A DNA stretch of 64,000 bases, taken from positions 496,001-560,000 of the forward strand of contig JACKCM010000002.1 in NCBI GenBank assembly GCA_020634035.1, given 5' to 3'. Of this stretch, positions 49,097-58,311 are shown piece by piece; the stretch's first letter is position 1, and every line of letters begins with the position of its first letter. The translations under genes and the position numbers were made by a program. The notes under the pieces were generated by a model. It worked only from the letters and a program-made list of their open reading frames with translations. It made no database searches and was not told the origin of the DNA. Origin of the DNA: Candidatus Obscuribacterales bacterium (lineage in GTDB: Bacteria > Cyanobacteriota > Vampirovibrionia > Obscuribacterales > Obscuribacteraceae).

Positions 49097-49753
49097 ATGC
49101 ATTCTTCAAAAGCTCCTATTCGAGTTTTAATCGTTGAAGACCAGGAGCTGGTGCGGGTAGGTTTGAAAACAGTCCTGGCCAAGACCGAAGGACTGGAGGT
49201 CGCCGGGACCGCTTCGGACGGTAGGGATGCGGTGGAGCAAGCACGCAGCATCGTACCTGATGTTATCGTCATGGATATTGGATTGCCTTTTTTAAATGGG
49301 ATCGAGGCTTCGAAGCAGATTAAAGAAGCCAGACCGGAGACCAAAATTGTTATGCTGACATCCCACGATGACGAAGAGCATGTTTTTGCCGCTCTGGGAG
49401 CCGGAGTTGAAGGCTACTGCTTAAAAGAATCTTCCGGTGGGCTCCTGACCAGCGCCATTCTCTCAGTATCAGAAGGTGCCGCCTGGCTTGACCCTGGTAT
49501 TGCCCGCATGGTCCTTGAATCAACCCGAGAAGGTCGTCAGAAAGTGAACAGCGAACTTGCCGGTTTGCTTACCAAACGAGAGCTGGAAGTGCTCAAACAG
49601 GTGGTGGATGGCAGAACCAACCAGGAAATTGCCGATGGGCTTTTCATCAGTATCGAGACCGTCAAAACCCATATGCGCCACATCATGGAGAAACTGCGGG
49701 TAACAGATCGTACCCAGGCCGCGGTCAAGGCCATGAAGGAAGGTCTAATATAG
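49097..49753 (+). CDS. NarL/FixJ-type response regulator
   Basis: 218 residues. Receiver domain: VLIVEDQELVRVGLKT (acidic pocket), VIVMDIGLPFLNG with the phospho-accepting Asp, and GYCLKESSGG with the conserved Lys. C-terminal LuxR-type helix-turn-helix: LLTKRELEVLKQVVDGRTNQ then EIADGLFISIETVKTHMRHI. Everything needed for phosphorylation and DNA binding is there. No histidine kinase lies in the window, so the sensor is elsewhere. It may regulate the antiporter 10 bases downstream and the genes after it. Confidence 0.93.
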   Translation: MHSSKAPIRVLIVEDQELVRVGLKTVLAKTEGLEVAGTASDGRDAVEQARSIVPDVIVMDIGLPFLNGIEASKQIKEARPETKIVMLTSHDDEEHVFAALGAGVEGYCLKESSGGLLTSAILSVSEGAAWLDPGIARMVLESTREGRQKVNSELAGLLTKRELEVLKQVVDGRTNQEIADGLFISIETVKTHMRHIMEKLRVTDRTQAAVKAMKEGLI

Positions 49754-49763
49754 GTTATGCGTT

Positions 49764-51485
49764 TTGCCTGAAGTAAATACCGCACTGAATACCGCCCACG
49801 GAATCGAGATCCTGATGGTGCTACTGATGGTGGCATCAGCGGTTGGCTTCGCCTTGAAGTGGGTCAGGCTGCCCTATTCCGTTGCCCTGGTGATCGTAGG
49901 TTTGTTAATCGGCTCCAGTCATCTTTTCCCCCGGGTGGAGATGACTCCCGAGCTGATTCTCTTTGTCTGTCTTCCGGCATTACTTTTCGAGGCTTCCTGG
50001 AACATCCGGCTCAACGAACTCAAAAAAATCTGGAAGCCTGTCTCGGCTTTCGCCACTGTCGGTGTGGTCATATCTATGTTCATCACCGGTGCCATCCTCG
50101 CTCATTTCTGCGGTCTACCATGGCAAGCCGCTCTGCTCTTCGGCTCTATGACCGCCGCCACCGACCCTATATCTGTGCTCGCTCTCTTTCGCAAGCTTGG
50201 TCTCGAGAAAAGGCTTTCTCTTATGCTTGAAGGGGAGAGTCTTTTTAATGACGGCACCGCTGTGGTGCTGTTTAAGATGATTCTTTTGATGACCATTACC
50301 GGCAATACCTTAAACGCTTTCGGCTCGGTCTATGAGTTTGTTCGAGTGGTGGTTATCGGTGCCATAGTCGGTCTATGTGTGGGAGCCTTCGGCTCGAGGG
50401 TGACTCGATATTTCGACGACCACCTTCTCGAAATCACGCTCACCACCATCGTTGCCTATGGCTCTTATCTGGTTGCCGAACAACTGCATTCTTCTGCGGT
50501 TATCGCCGTGGTGGTGGCCGGTGTGGTCGTCGGTAACTATGGCAGCCGTACGGGGATGTCTGCCACCACTCGGCTGGCGGTGAACTCGTTCTGGGAATAC
50601 GCCGCCTTCGTGACAAACTCTCTGGTTTTTCTGCTTATCGGCCTGCAAATAAACCTGAATCTCTTGATGAGTCACGCCTACGAAATAGGTGTAGCCATTG
50701 TTGCGATCATGATCTCACGTATTGTCGTGGTTTATGGTCTCTCCTTCTTCGTTTCGGATAGACGTCATCCGATACCCTACAGCTGGCGCCATCTTCTTTT
50801 CTGGGGCGCGCTGCGCGGCTCTCTTTCTATGGCTCTAGCCCTCAGTCTTCCCCATGATTTCGCCATGCGCGAAAACATAGTGGTGCTCACTTTCGGGGTG
50901 GTGCTCTTTACTCTATTGATACCGGGTCTGACCATTGAGCCTCTGGTGCGTATCCTGGGTATGGCCAGCGATGATAAACGCTTGAGAGAATATTTCACCC
51001 TGAAAAGCCGACTATATGCCGAATCAAACGCATTGAAAGATCTGGAGCATCAGTTCACCAGTGGTATCGTCACCCGCGGCATCTATCTGCGTATCCGTGA
51101 CGAGATTCTCTCGAAACAAAGAGAGTTGTCTCATCGGATGGAAGAGATGAAGCTGGAGCACTCTATTATCGAAAGTATTCAGGAGGGTGAAACCCGCAAG
51201 AGGCTGTTAGAGTCGAGAAAAGATTCTCTGTTGCGACTATTGCGTGAAGAAGCAGGAGACCCCGACATTGTAGAAGAGCTGGTCATGGAGGTAGACAAGG
51301 ACCTCGATCAGATTGTTTCAGATGAGCGCAAAATCGAAGAGCAGCTCAGGCGCGATTCTAAGAAGCCGAGCTCCGGCTTTCTCACTTTGAAGATGAAAAA
51401 GCATGAGAAAGACGAATCAGATCAATCTGAAGAGTCAAAAGAGACTCAGGAAGCTGAGATTGAAACCAAACAGGAGAAGCACTGA
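49764..51485 (+). CDS. Na+/H+ antiporter of the CPA1 (NhaP/NHE) family
   Basis: 573 residues, TTG start with AGG nine bases before. About twelve membrane helices, then a ~160-residue charged coiled-coil tail. The ion-binding motif ATDPISVLALF and the family motif LEGESLFNDGTAVVLF (Asn-Asp) are intact, as is SAVIAVVVAGVVVGNYGS. It exchanges Na+ (or K+) for H+ at the inner membrane for pH and salt homeostasis. The long hydrophilic C-terminus, rich in Glu/Lys and ending with Glu/Gln runs, is probably regulatory. Read together with the response regulator and fumarase genes. Confidence 0.91.
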   Translation: MPEVNTALNTAHGIEILMVLLMVASAVGFALKWVRLPYSVALVIVGLLIGSSHLFPRVEMTPELILFVCLPALLFEASWNIRLNELKKIWKPVSAFATVGVVISMFITGAILAHFCGLPWQAALLFGSMTAATDPISVLALFRKLGLEKRLSLMLEGESLFNDGTAVVLFKMILLMTITGNTLNAFGSVYEFVRVVVIGAIVGLCVGAFGSRVTRYFDDHLLEITLTTIVAYGSYLVAEQLHSSAVIAVVVAGVVVGNYGSRTGMSATTRLAVNSFWEYAAFVTNSLVFLLIGLQINLNLLMSHAYEIGVAIVAIMISRIVVVYGLSFFVSDRRHPIPYSWRHLLFWGALRGSLSMALALSLPHDFAMRENIVVLTFGVVLFTLLIPGLTIEPLVRILGMASDDKRLREYFTLKSRLYAESNALKDLEHQFTSGIVTRGIYLRIRDEILSKQRELSHRMEEMKLEHSIIESIQEGETRKRLLESRKDSLLRLLREEAGDPDIVEELVMEVDKDLDQIVSDERKIEEQLRRDSKKPSSGFLTLKMKKHEKDESDQSEESKETQEAEIETKQEKH

Positions 51486-51490
51486 GGGCG

Positions 51491-52873
51491 ATGCGAATTG
51501 AAAGAGATTCGATGGGTGAGGTGGCCGTACCTTCGGAAGCCTATTACGGAGCCTCTACCGCAAGAGCCCTGGAAAACTTCCCTGTCTCCGACCTTCGCTT
51601 CCCGGCGGTATTTATAGAGGCTCTCTGTCTGATCAAATCTTGCTCCGCCAGGGTCAACCAGGAACTCGGTCTGCTCGAAGGCAACCTGGCCGATGCCATA
51701 GTTGCCGCCTGTGACCGGATTGCCGCAGGCGAATTTCACGATCAATTCGTGGTCGACATCTTTCAGACCGGATCCGGCACCTCGACCAATATGAACGCCA
51801 ATGAGGTGATTGCCAATCTGGCAATCGAGAGTCTTGGCGGCAAACGAGGCGACCGAAATTTGATTCATCCAAACGATCATGTCAATCTCGGTACTTCTTC
51901 CAATGACGTCATTCCTACAGCTATTCATATAGCTGCTCTGCTCGAGATCGGTCGAGTTCTCAGGCCGGCTTTGATCGAGTTGAAAGAGACTCTTTCTCAA
52001 AAGGCTGTCTTATTTATGCCCGTGGTTAAAACCGGCCGGACTCATCTGCAAGATGCTGTTCCTATAAGACTTGGTCAGGAGTTTCTAGGATATTCCGGCC
52101 AGATTGAACGGGCGCTTCTTAAGTTGCAATATGCCGAAGGTCTGCTTGCTGAGGTCGCCCTCGGTGGCACCGCAGTCGGCACCGGACTTAATACCGAGAG
52201 GGGATTCTCCCGCCGGGTGCTTGAATTGATAAACAAAAGAACCGCTCTCATATTGACCGAGACCGACAATCATTTTCAGGCCCAGAGTACTATCGACGGT
52301 ATTGTGGCGGCTTCCGGTGTGATGAAATCCATCGCCGTCTCTATGCTCAAAATTCTCAATGATATTCGCTTTCTTGCAAGCGGTCCCCGGGCCGGCTATG
52401 GCGAGTTGAAGTTGCCTTCTGTACAGCCTGGAAGTTCTATAATGCCGGGGAAAGTGAATCCTGTTATTGCAGAGTCGACAGCAATGGTATGTGCCCAGGT
52501 GGTGGGCAATGATGCGGTCATTACCCTGGCTGGACAGTCGGGCAATTTTGAGCTCAATGTGATGCTGCCGGTGGCAGGCTATAATCTGTTGCAGTCGATT
52601 GCACTGCTTGGACACTCGTCGCAGAACTTCAGTCGGCGTTGTGTCAATGACATCGAGGCGACCGATAGAGGACCGGAGCTGGTCTCAAAGGGCTTGAGCC
52701 TGTGTACGGCGCTTGTACCGGCTATCGGTTACGATCAGGCCTGCCGGGTCTCGAAGCATGCCGAGAGTACCGGCTGTTCGATTATGGAAGCGGCTCTTGA
52801 TCTGACCGAACTCGATGAAAGCAAGCTTGCTGAGATTCTCGACCCGGCAAGAATGACCGGTGAAGGAGGCTGA
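51491..52873 (+). CDS. fumC: Class II fumarate hydratase
   Basis: 460 residues, ATG 51491 with GAGGG upstream, five bases after the antiporter. Reversible hydration of fumarate to L-malate in the TCA cycle. Diagnostic sequences: QTGSGTSTNMNANEV, HPNDHVNLGTSSNDVIPTA, KTGRTHLQDAVPI (catalytic His) and PGSSIMPGKVNPV, the fumarase/aspartase superfamily signature with the catalytic Ser loop. Fumarase versus aspartase is hard to split by eye, but the residues around the substrate site favour fumarase. Complete and ordinary. Paired in the genome segment with 2-oxoglutarate-type ferredoxin oxidoreductase further down. Confidence 0.9.
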   Translation: MRIERDSMGEVAVPSEAYYGASTARALENFPVSDLRFPAVFIEALCLIKSCSARVNQELGLLEGNLADAIVAACDRIAAGEFHDQFVVDIFQTGSGTSTNMNANEVIANLAIESLGGKRGDRNLIHPNDHVNLGTSSNDVIPTAIHIAALLEIGRVLRPALIELKETLSQKAVLFMPVVKTGRTHLQDAVPIRLGQEFLGYSGQIERALLKLQYAEGLLAEVALGGTAVGTGLNTERGFSRRVLELINKRTALILTETDNHFQAQSTIDGIVAASGVMKSIAVSMLKILNDIRFLASGPRAGYGELKLPSVQPGSSIMPGKVNPVIAESTAMVCAQVVGNDAVITLAGQSGNFELNVMLPVAGYNLLQSIALLGHSSQNFSRRCVNDIEATDRGPELVSKGLSLCTALVPAIGYDQACRVSKHAESTGCSIMEAALDLTELDESKLAEILDPARMTGEGG

Positions 52874-52878
52874 GGTCT

Positions 52879-54093
52879 ATGACGATGAAGTGGGCTTCAG
52901 CCATATGCAGCAAAGATGACAGCGACAGGTCCAGCCTAGAGGATGCGGTTACCAGCTGCCTGACTGAGATTAAAGAGCAAATGGAAGACCGCCCGGTGGA
53001 TTTTCTGCTCGGCTTTGTGTCCAGTCATTTTCGCGATTCTTATGAGGTGATACCGGAGCTGGTGAAGGAACTGCTCGCTCCCGGATGCTTCATAGGCTGT
53101 TCTGCAGGAGGTTTGATCGGTGGCGGTAAAGAGATAGAACAAGAGCGTTCTGTTGCCTTTACAGCAGCCTATTTGCCTGATGTGGAGCTGACACCCTTTC
53201 ATCTGGTGGATGAGAAGTTGCCTGATCTGGACGAGTCTCAAGAGGCCTGGCAGACTCTAATGGGTGTCGCCCCCGAAAAACAACCTGCCTTTGTGATGAT
53301 CCCGGATCCCTTCAGCTTCAGCACCGATGTGCTGGTCAAAGGTCTCGATTTCGCCTATCCGGAGGCTGTGAAAATCGGTGGTCTCGCCAGCGGTGCATTG
53401 AGTTCCGGACAGAACGGCTTGTTTTTGAACGATCGACTCTATAACGAAGGCTTAGTAGGCCTGACTTTCTCCGGCAACGTTGTGGTAGACACCGTCGTAG
53501 CCCAGGGCTGCAAGCCGGTGGGACGTTCTTTCACGATAACCCGATGTAAACGGAATATTCTCTATGAACTCGACGGAGAGCCGGCGATAATGGCGCTGAA
53601 AGAGGTTATAGATTCTCTGGGAGAAAGAGACAAAGAGTTGATCAAAGATTCCATTTTCATGGGCATAGTCATGGACGAGATGAAAAGCGAGCCCGGTACA
53701 GGAGACTTTCTGGTTCGTAACATCCTTGGAATCGAACCTACCTCCGGTGCCCTGGTGGTCGGTGAAATTCTTGATAATCAGAAAACTGTCCAGTTTCATG
53801 TACGAGACGCGGCCAGCTCAGCCCTTGATTTGCGGCTGCTTTTAAAAGAGTATCGGGATCAGACCCTGGCGGGCGGCACCCTTGCGCCCCGGGGAGCGCT
53901 TTTATTCTCTTGTCTTGGCCGGGGTGTACATCTATATCAACAGCCCAATCATGATAGTGAATGTTTCAAGACTTACTTAGGTCCTGTGCCCCTGGGTGGT
54001 TTCTTCTGCAATGGAGAGATTGGACCGGTCGGCTCCTCGACCTTTCTACACGGATATACTTCCTCTTTCGGAATCTTTCGGGAGAGATTTTGA
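52879..54093 (+). CDS. FIST-domain (FIST_N + FIST_C) sensor protein
   Basis: 404 residues, ATG with GGAGG and GAGG upstream. FIST domains bind small ligands, perhaps amino acids, and usually sit in signalling proteins. N-terminal domain: FLLGFVSSHFRDS, FIGCSAGGLIGGGKEIEQ, VKIGGLASGALSSGQNGLFL. C-terminal domain: ALLFSCLGRGVHLY and VPLGGFFCNGEIGPVG, the family's conserved end. No fused kinase or GGDEF domain, so it is a free-standing two-domain protein. Five bases separate it from fumC. Ligand unknown. Confidence 0.88.
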   Translation: MTMKWASAICSKDDSDRSSLEDAVTSCLTEIKEQMEDRPVDFLLGFVSSHFRDSYEVIPELVKELLAPGCFIGCSAGGLIGGGKEIEQERSVAFTAAYLPDVELTPFHLVDEKLPDLDESQEAWQTLMGVAPEKQPAFVMIPDPFSFSTDVLVKGLDFAYPEAVKIGGLASGALSSGQNGLFLNDRLYNEGLVGLTFSGNVVVDTVVAQGCKPVGRSFTITRCKRNILYELDGEPAIMALKEVIDSLGERDKELIKDSIFMGIVMDEMKSEPGTGDFLVRNILGIEPTSGALVVGEILDNQKTVQFHVRDAASSALDLRLLLKEYRDQTLAGGTLAPRGALLFSCLGRGVHLYQQPNHDSECFKTYLGPVPLGGFFCNGEIGPVGSSTFLHGYTSSFGIFRERF

Positions 54094-54136
54094 TAAACTG
54101 AAATCTAGTCGATGCTAATGCTCCAGGGAGTTGTTC

Positions 54137-54562
54137 ATGCTAAAAACGCGATCGTTAATTGCCGGAATCACTTTGCTGACATTGTCTCTTGCCTGCGGCA
54201 GCCAGGTCGGCCTTGCCGCCGGCGCCAATTATGAAAGCGCCGAGTGCAAAAGCTATATCAACAGCCTCACCCAGAAACTGAATAACAACTGGTATATTCC
54301 GGATGGTAAGAACAAAGTCACTGTAACCTGCACGCTCGAATCGGATGGCACCGCGCAGGATGTCGTCACTGTAAGCGTTCCCGGTTCGCCCGAGGCAGAG
54401 CAGGCGGCCAACACAGCCTTCGTACAGGCTCAGCCTTTTGGAGCCCTGCCCAGCTCTGCCGGTGAAAAGGCTAAATTGACCCTGGATTTTGTCTCTTCTG
54501 CAGACCCTCATGGAGACAGCTCCCGGCAGATCAACGCTTCGTTAAGTCCACCGAAGAAATAG
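54137..54562 (+). CDS. Exported TonB-C-terminal-like protein
   Basis: 141 residues from ATG 54137, with AGGGAG six bases before. Signal peptide (LIAGITLLTLSLACGSQVGL), then one domain: YINSLTQKLNNNWYIPDGK, VTVTCTLESDGTAQDVVTVS and EQAANTAFVQAQPFGALPSS, the W-x-P, strand-dG and Pf-x-LP pattern of TonB/TolA C-terminal domains. It lacks the TonB proline-rich spacer and cannot reach the inner membrane unless uncleaved, so it is probably a stand-alone periplasmic binding domain. Confidence 0.7.
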   Translation: MLKTRSLIAGITLLTLSLACGSQVGLAAGANYESAECKSYINSLTQKLNNNWYIPDGKNKVTVTCTLESDGTAQDVVTVSVPGSPEAEQAANTAFVQAQPFGALPSSAGEKAKLTLDFVSSADPHGDSSRQINASLSPPKK

Positions 54563-54577
54563 CCAGAACTAGAAATT

Positions 54578-56173
54578 ATGCGCATCTTCAACCGACCAGA
54601 TAAGAAGTATAAGAAAGGTAGAGATTCCGGCGGACGACGAGAAGCTCGGTTTGCCGGCACCTGGTATGAAAGCGACAGCAGTGCCCTGGTCAAGCAGATG
54701 GACGGCTTCTTAGAATCCGCCAGGAAGGAGTTGTCGGAATCTCCATCAGAAGCTGATTTTCCTGATAATCCCGCTCCTCAAGGCAATCTACTTGCCCTGA
54801 TCGTCCCCCATGCCGGCTACATGTTCTCTGGAGCCACGGCGGCCTACGCCTATGAATTTGCTGCCCAGAATACCTCTCCGGAGCGGATTTTTCTTCTGGG
54901 ACCCAGTCACTATGTAGGTTTTGAAGGGGTGGCGCTCAGTCATTGCAGCGCTTTTGCTACTCCGCTGGGCGACATGAACCTGGAGAGAAAGACTGTGGAT
55001 GAGCTTTCCAGGCATCCTTTGTATGGCTTTTCCGATGAAATCCATGACCGTGAACATTCTCTGGAGTTGCAACTGGCCTTTCTCAAGCATCTCTTCCCCG
55101 ATGCTCAATTGATTCCTCTGGTGGTAGGGGCTTTTAAAAACTCTTCAGAGATTCGCTACGCCGGTTCTATTTTGAGAAGTCAGATTCGTCCAGGCGACCT
55201 GGTGGTGGTCAGCTCCGATTTTACTCATTACGGTCCCAGGTACGATTATGTTCCTTTCAACGGCGACTTTCCTGAACAAGTCAAAAAGCTTGACGAGGAT
55301 GCATTCTCTTATATAAAAGACCATGATCTCGAAGGCTTTTTGAACTTTCACGATCAAACCGGTTGCACCATATGTGGTTTCTATCCCTGTTCACTGTTGC
55401 TCTCGATTCTGCCGGAGGGTTCTAGAGGCAGCCTTTTGAAATATGGAACTTCTAGAGATTCGTACAAAGAAGACTCGAGGAACTCGGTCTCTTATCTTGC
55501 TCTGGTGCTTACCGACCCTGGTGCCGAGGTCGCCTGGAGTGCTGAATCTGAATCTGAACTTGAACTTGAGCTTGAACTTTCAGAGTCCGAGAGAAAAGAC
55601 CTGCTCTCTCTTGCCAGGAAGGTGGTCTCTGAGTTCGCCCGGAGAGGCAGACAGATTGCCTATGCCGATGCCGGATTGGCAAAAACCGCCGCCCTGGAAA
55701 CACCCCGGGGTGTATTCGTCACCCTCTTCAAGCGGGCGCCTGATCTCGATCAAGAAAGAGAAAGGCAGCTTCGAGGCTGTATAGGATATATCTGTCCCGT
55801 TAAACCGCTTTATCAAGCTGTTATTGATAACGCCATAGGAGCAGCCTCAAAAGATTATCGATTCACTCCTTTGAAAGCCAATGAACTTGAAGATCTAGAG
55901 ATAGAAATAAGTGTTCTCACACCGCTCAGACCGGTAGAGAGCATTGATCAGATCGAAATCGGCAAACATGGAATTGTCTTTCATTTGAGAGATCGACAGT
56001 CTGTATTTTTACCCCATGTTGCCACCGAATTCGGCTGGAGTCTGACCGAGACGCTCGAGCAGCTTGCCTTGAAAGCCGGTTTAGACAAAGACGCCTGGAG
56101 TAGACCGGAGGCCACTTTCGAAGTATTCGAGTCTATATCTTTTGAAGAGAACGAGTTCAATAAGATCAGTTGA
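54578..56173 (+). CDS. Memo-AMMECR1 fusion (AmmeMemoRadiSam B and A domains)
   Basis: 531 residues. The first ~310 are a Memo domain (FAGTWYESDSSALVKQ, LIVPHAGYMFSGATAAYAYE, LGPSHYVGFEGVALS, DREHSLELQLAFLKHLFPDA, VVVSSDFTHYGP and TGCTICGFYPC) with the His/Asp/Cys set of the dioxygenase-like metal site. After an acidic Ser/Glu/Leu repeat linker comes AMMECR1 (RGVFVTLFK, LRGCIGYICP, RFTPLKANELEDLEIEISVL). In many prokaryotes these two sit beside a radical-SAM protein as an uncharacterised system; no radical-SAM gene is in this window. It overlaps the convergent M48-like gene by 8 bases. Confidence 0.9.
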   Translation: MRIFNRPDKKYKKGRDSGGRREARFAGTWYESDSSALVKQMDGFLESARKELSESPSEADFPDNPAPQGNLLALIVPHAGYMFSGATAAYAYEFAAQNTSPERIFLLGPSHYVGFEGVALSHCSAFATPLGDMNLERKTVDELSRHPLYGFSDEIHDREHSLELQLAFLKHLFPDAQLIPLVVGAFKNSSEIRYAGSILRSQIRPGDLVVVSSDFTHYGPRYDYVPFNGDFPEQVKKLDEDAFSYIKDHDLEGFLNFHDQTGCTICGFYPCSLLLSILPEGSRGSLLKYGTSRDSYKEDSRNSVSYLALVLTDPGAEVAWSAESESELELELELSESERKDLLSLARKVVSEFARRGRQIAYADAGLAKTAALETPRGVFVTLFKRAPDLDQERERQLRGCIGYICPVKPLYQAVIDNAIGAASKDYRFTPLKANELEDLEIEISVLTPLRPVESIDQIEIGKHGIVFHLRDRQSVFLPHVATEFGWSLTETLEQLALKAGLDKDAWSRPEATFEVFESISFEENEFNKIS

Positions 56174-56708
56174 TCATAGACGCTAGAACGAGCGAGAGAA
56201 TAACGGCCTGGAAGCCGGCAAATATCAGGTAGATAACGTTGTGGTTGCGTCTTGTGAATTTGCTTAGCTCAGCTTCGATGCTTGGCAGCACTTCGCTTTT
56301 GCAGTCTCTTTCGAGCAACTCGGAAGGGACCATTAAACGTGCATTTGCTCCCCAGAGTCCATAGGAGAAGACCTCTTTGGAATGGCAGTCGGTTATAGCC
56401 AGTTTGAGACCAGGAATAGCCAGCTTCTGACATTGTTGGTCCAGGGCAAGGGCAAGCTCCGGATTTGACTCTTTTATCTCTTCGATCTGCAAAAATCGTG
56501 CTTTCATCAGACGGCGCTCTAGAAAATCCAGCACCAGCGGCAATAGCATGATGAATAATACGTTCCAGCAAAGAATCAGACCGAGGGCTCCTCTCAAACC
56601 TATCTCTTTATCCGCAACCCAGTGAGCCGTGGGCAGTGTAAAGAGAGCACCGAGCATAAAGGTGGCAATGTAGTAAGAATTGAGAATCTTGGAAGGGCTG
56701 AGGCTCAT
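56166..56708 (-). CDS. M48-peptidase-like membrane protein with a broken HExxH
   Basis: 180 residues from ATG 56708; TTG 56747 would add 13. Two membrane helices near the N-terminus, a soluble middle, one or two helices at the end (VIYLIFAGFQAVILSLVLAS). The middle reads LKLAITDCHSKEVFSYGLWG, then ARLMVPSELLERD and PSIEAELSKFTRRN. In HtpX/Ste24-type M48 peptidases the last element is LAHELGHVxNRD; the alignment turns HELGH into AELSK, keeping the Glu but losing both zinc His. So it is probably an inactive relative of HtpX. The assignment rests on order and spacing of weak motifs and is tentative. Confidence 0.5.
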   Translation of the reverse strand: MSLSPSKILNSYYIATFMLGALFTLPTAHWVADKEIGLRGALGLILCWNVLFIMLLPLVLDFLERRLMKARFLQIEEIKESNPELALALDQQCQKLAIPGLKLAITDCHSKEVFSYGLWGANARLMVPSELLERDCKSEVLPSIEAELSKFTRRNHNVIYLIFAGFQAVILSLVLASMIN

Positions 56709-56780
56709 GACTCTGATAATGCTCAATAGGGAATGGTCCGCGCACAAACTGCGGAGAAATATTAGCTGACGATCTTATTG

Positions 56781-56843
56781 TTCCACCTGTCCGGGTGGAA
56801 ATAACAGTTAATGACTTATTGACAACCGGCGAATTTTGCCGGT
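56781..56843. promoter_or_regulatory. Two inverted repeats and a TTGACA box ahead of the glutamine synthetase gene
   Basis: TTCCACC (56781-56787) pairs with GGTGGAA (56794-56800) over a 6-base loop. Downstream, TTGACA (56819-56824) is followed at once by ACCGGC (56825-56830) and GCCGGT (56838-56843), a second dyad with a 7-base spacer. A TAGAAT at 56877 is too far from the TTGACA to pair with it. The dyads may be operators for nitrogen control of the downstream gene; no NtcA-type site is visible. Confidence 0.35.
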
Positions 56844-56905
56844 CCAAATTAAGTCGGAAATCGAGCTAGAATAGGTGAATCATTTTGGGAGCCTTAATCT
56901 AATCT

Positions 56906-58261
56906 ATGGCAAATCAGATTAAAGACGACGTGCTGGCAAAAATCAACGATCACGGTATCGAGCTTATCCGTTTTCTCTACACCGATCTCAGTGGCCAGGT
57001 TCGGGGCAAGCTCTCTTCGGCCGGCACCTTCGCCGAGCGAAGCAAGACCGGTATCGGGCTTGTAAAGGGGATGATGGCCATGAACATGCTCGATAAGATG
57101 CAGACCGATACCGGACTCGGTGCCACCGGTGAGGTTCGTCTGGTGCCTGATCTGGATACATTTAGATTGGTACCGTATACGAGGTCATCCGCTTCAGTAA
57201 TTTGCGATCTCGTTCAACTGGATCATATGGGCTGGTCCCTCTGCCCCCGAGAGCTATTGCGCCGACAGCTCGCCGATGCAAACACTCTGGGATTCTCTAT
57301 CCAGGCTGCTTTCGAAACCGAATACATGCTTGGCGAATACAGTCAGGATGGTGCCTACACGCCCTTAGACACCAATGTCTGTTTTGGCACCGATGCCATG
57401 GACAGAGCCGATGCCTATTATTCTGACTTATATGAATGTCTTTCGAGGCAGGGTATTCAAATAGAGCAGATCTATCCTGAACTGGGCCATGGTCAGCACG
57501 AAATCAGTATCAAGCATGCATCAGCCATGGAAGCCTGTGACCGTTACCTTGCCGTCAAAGAGAGTTTAAGGGGGCTGGCTACTGCCGCCGGGCTCTTCTT
57601 TACGGCCGCTCCAAAACCTTTTGAAGATCAGCCGGGCAATGGCTGTCATCTCCATCTGTCAATCTGGGATAAAGAGATGAAGCAAAACCTGACCTGGTCT
57701 AAAGAAGGCGATGGTCTGAGCGACATAGCCAGGTATTTCATCGCCGGACTGGTTTCACACCTGCCCGCTCTGGTTTCAATCACCTGTCCTTCGGTCAATT
57801 CTTATCGGCGTCTGAAGCCCAAAAGTTGGTCCAGCGCCTATGCCTGCTGGGGCTATGACAACAGAGAAGCAGCGGTCAGAGTGCCTTCGGTTTACTGGGG
57901 CAAAGAGGAAGAGTCTACCAATATCGAGATCAAATGTGTGGACAGCACCATCAATCCACACCTGGCCATGGCGGCGGTGGTGGCATCGGGTCTGGATGGT
58001 ATCATGAAGAAGATGGAGCCACCTCTGCCGGTGGCTGGAGATCCTGCCGATCTCTCCCCCGATGCGATGGAGCGCCATCAGGTGGTGCGTCTGCCCCAGA
58101 GTCTCGATAAGGCGCTGGTGGAGCTGGAGACCGATATTTATTTGATGAAGATGCTCGGTCCGGAACTAGCCAATGTCTACATCACGGTCAAAAGTTCTGA
58201 GGTAAATGCCTTTGCCCTTGATAGTGATTTCGAGTATGCTCAGCACCGTCTGCGGTTCTGA
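56906..58261 (+). CDS. Glutamine synthetase family protein (GlnA/FluG-C type)
   Basis: 451 residues, ATG preceded by GGGAG. GS catalytic domain: AAFETEYMLGEY (metal Glu), YPELGHGQHEIS, GNGCHLHLSIW (metal His), SVNSYRRLKP and DNREAAVRVPS (substrate Arg). It ligates ammonia or an amine to the gamma-carboxyl of glutamate using ATP. The size fits bacterial type I GS and gamma-glutamylamide synthetases alike. The neighbouring amidohydrolase is the other half of eukaryotic FluG/NodGS proteins, which favours a gamma-glutamyl-amide role over primary assimilation, though that is inference. Confidence 0.88.
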   Translation: MANQIKDDVLAKINDHGIELIRFLYTDLSGQVRGKLSSAGTFAERSKTGIGLVKGMMAMNMLDKMQTDTGLGATGEVRLVPDLDTFRLVPYTRSSASVICDLVQLDHMGWSLCPRELLRRQLADANTLGFSIQAAFETEYMLGEYSQDGAYTPLDTNVCFGTDAMDRADAYYSDLYECLSRQGIQIEQIYPELGHGQHEISIKHASAMEACDRYLAVKESLRGLATAAGLFFTAAPKPFEDQPGNGCHLHLSIWDKEMKQNLTWSKEGDGLSDIARYFIAGLVSHLPALVSITCPSVNSYRRLKPKSWSSAYACWGYDNREAAVRVPSVYWGKEEESTNIEIKCVDSTINPHLAMAAVVASGLDGIMKKMEPPLPVAGDPADLSPDAMERHQVVRLPQSLDKALVELETDIYLMKMLGPELANVYITVKSSEVNAFALDSDFEYAQHRLRF

Positions 58262-58311
58262 TAGCAGTTCTGATAAAAAAGCTACCAATTAATAGATTCA
58301 GAAATTAACCG

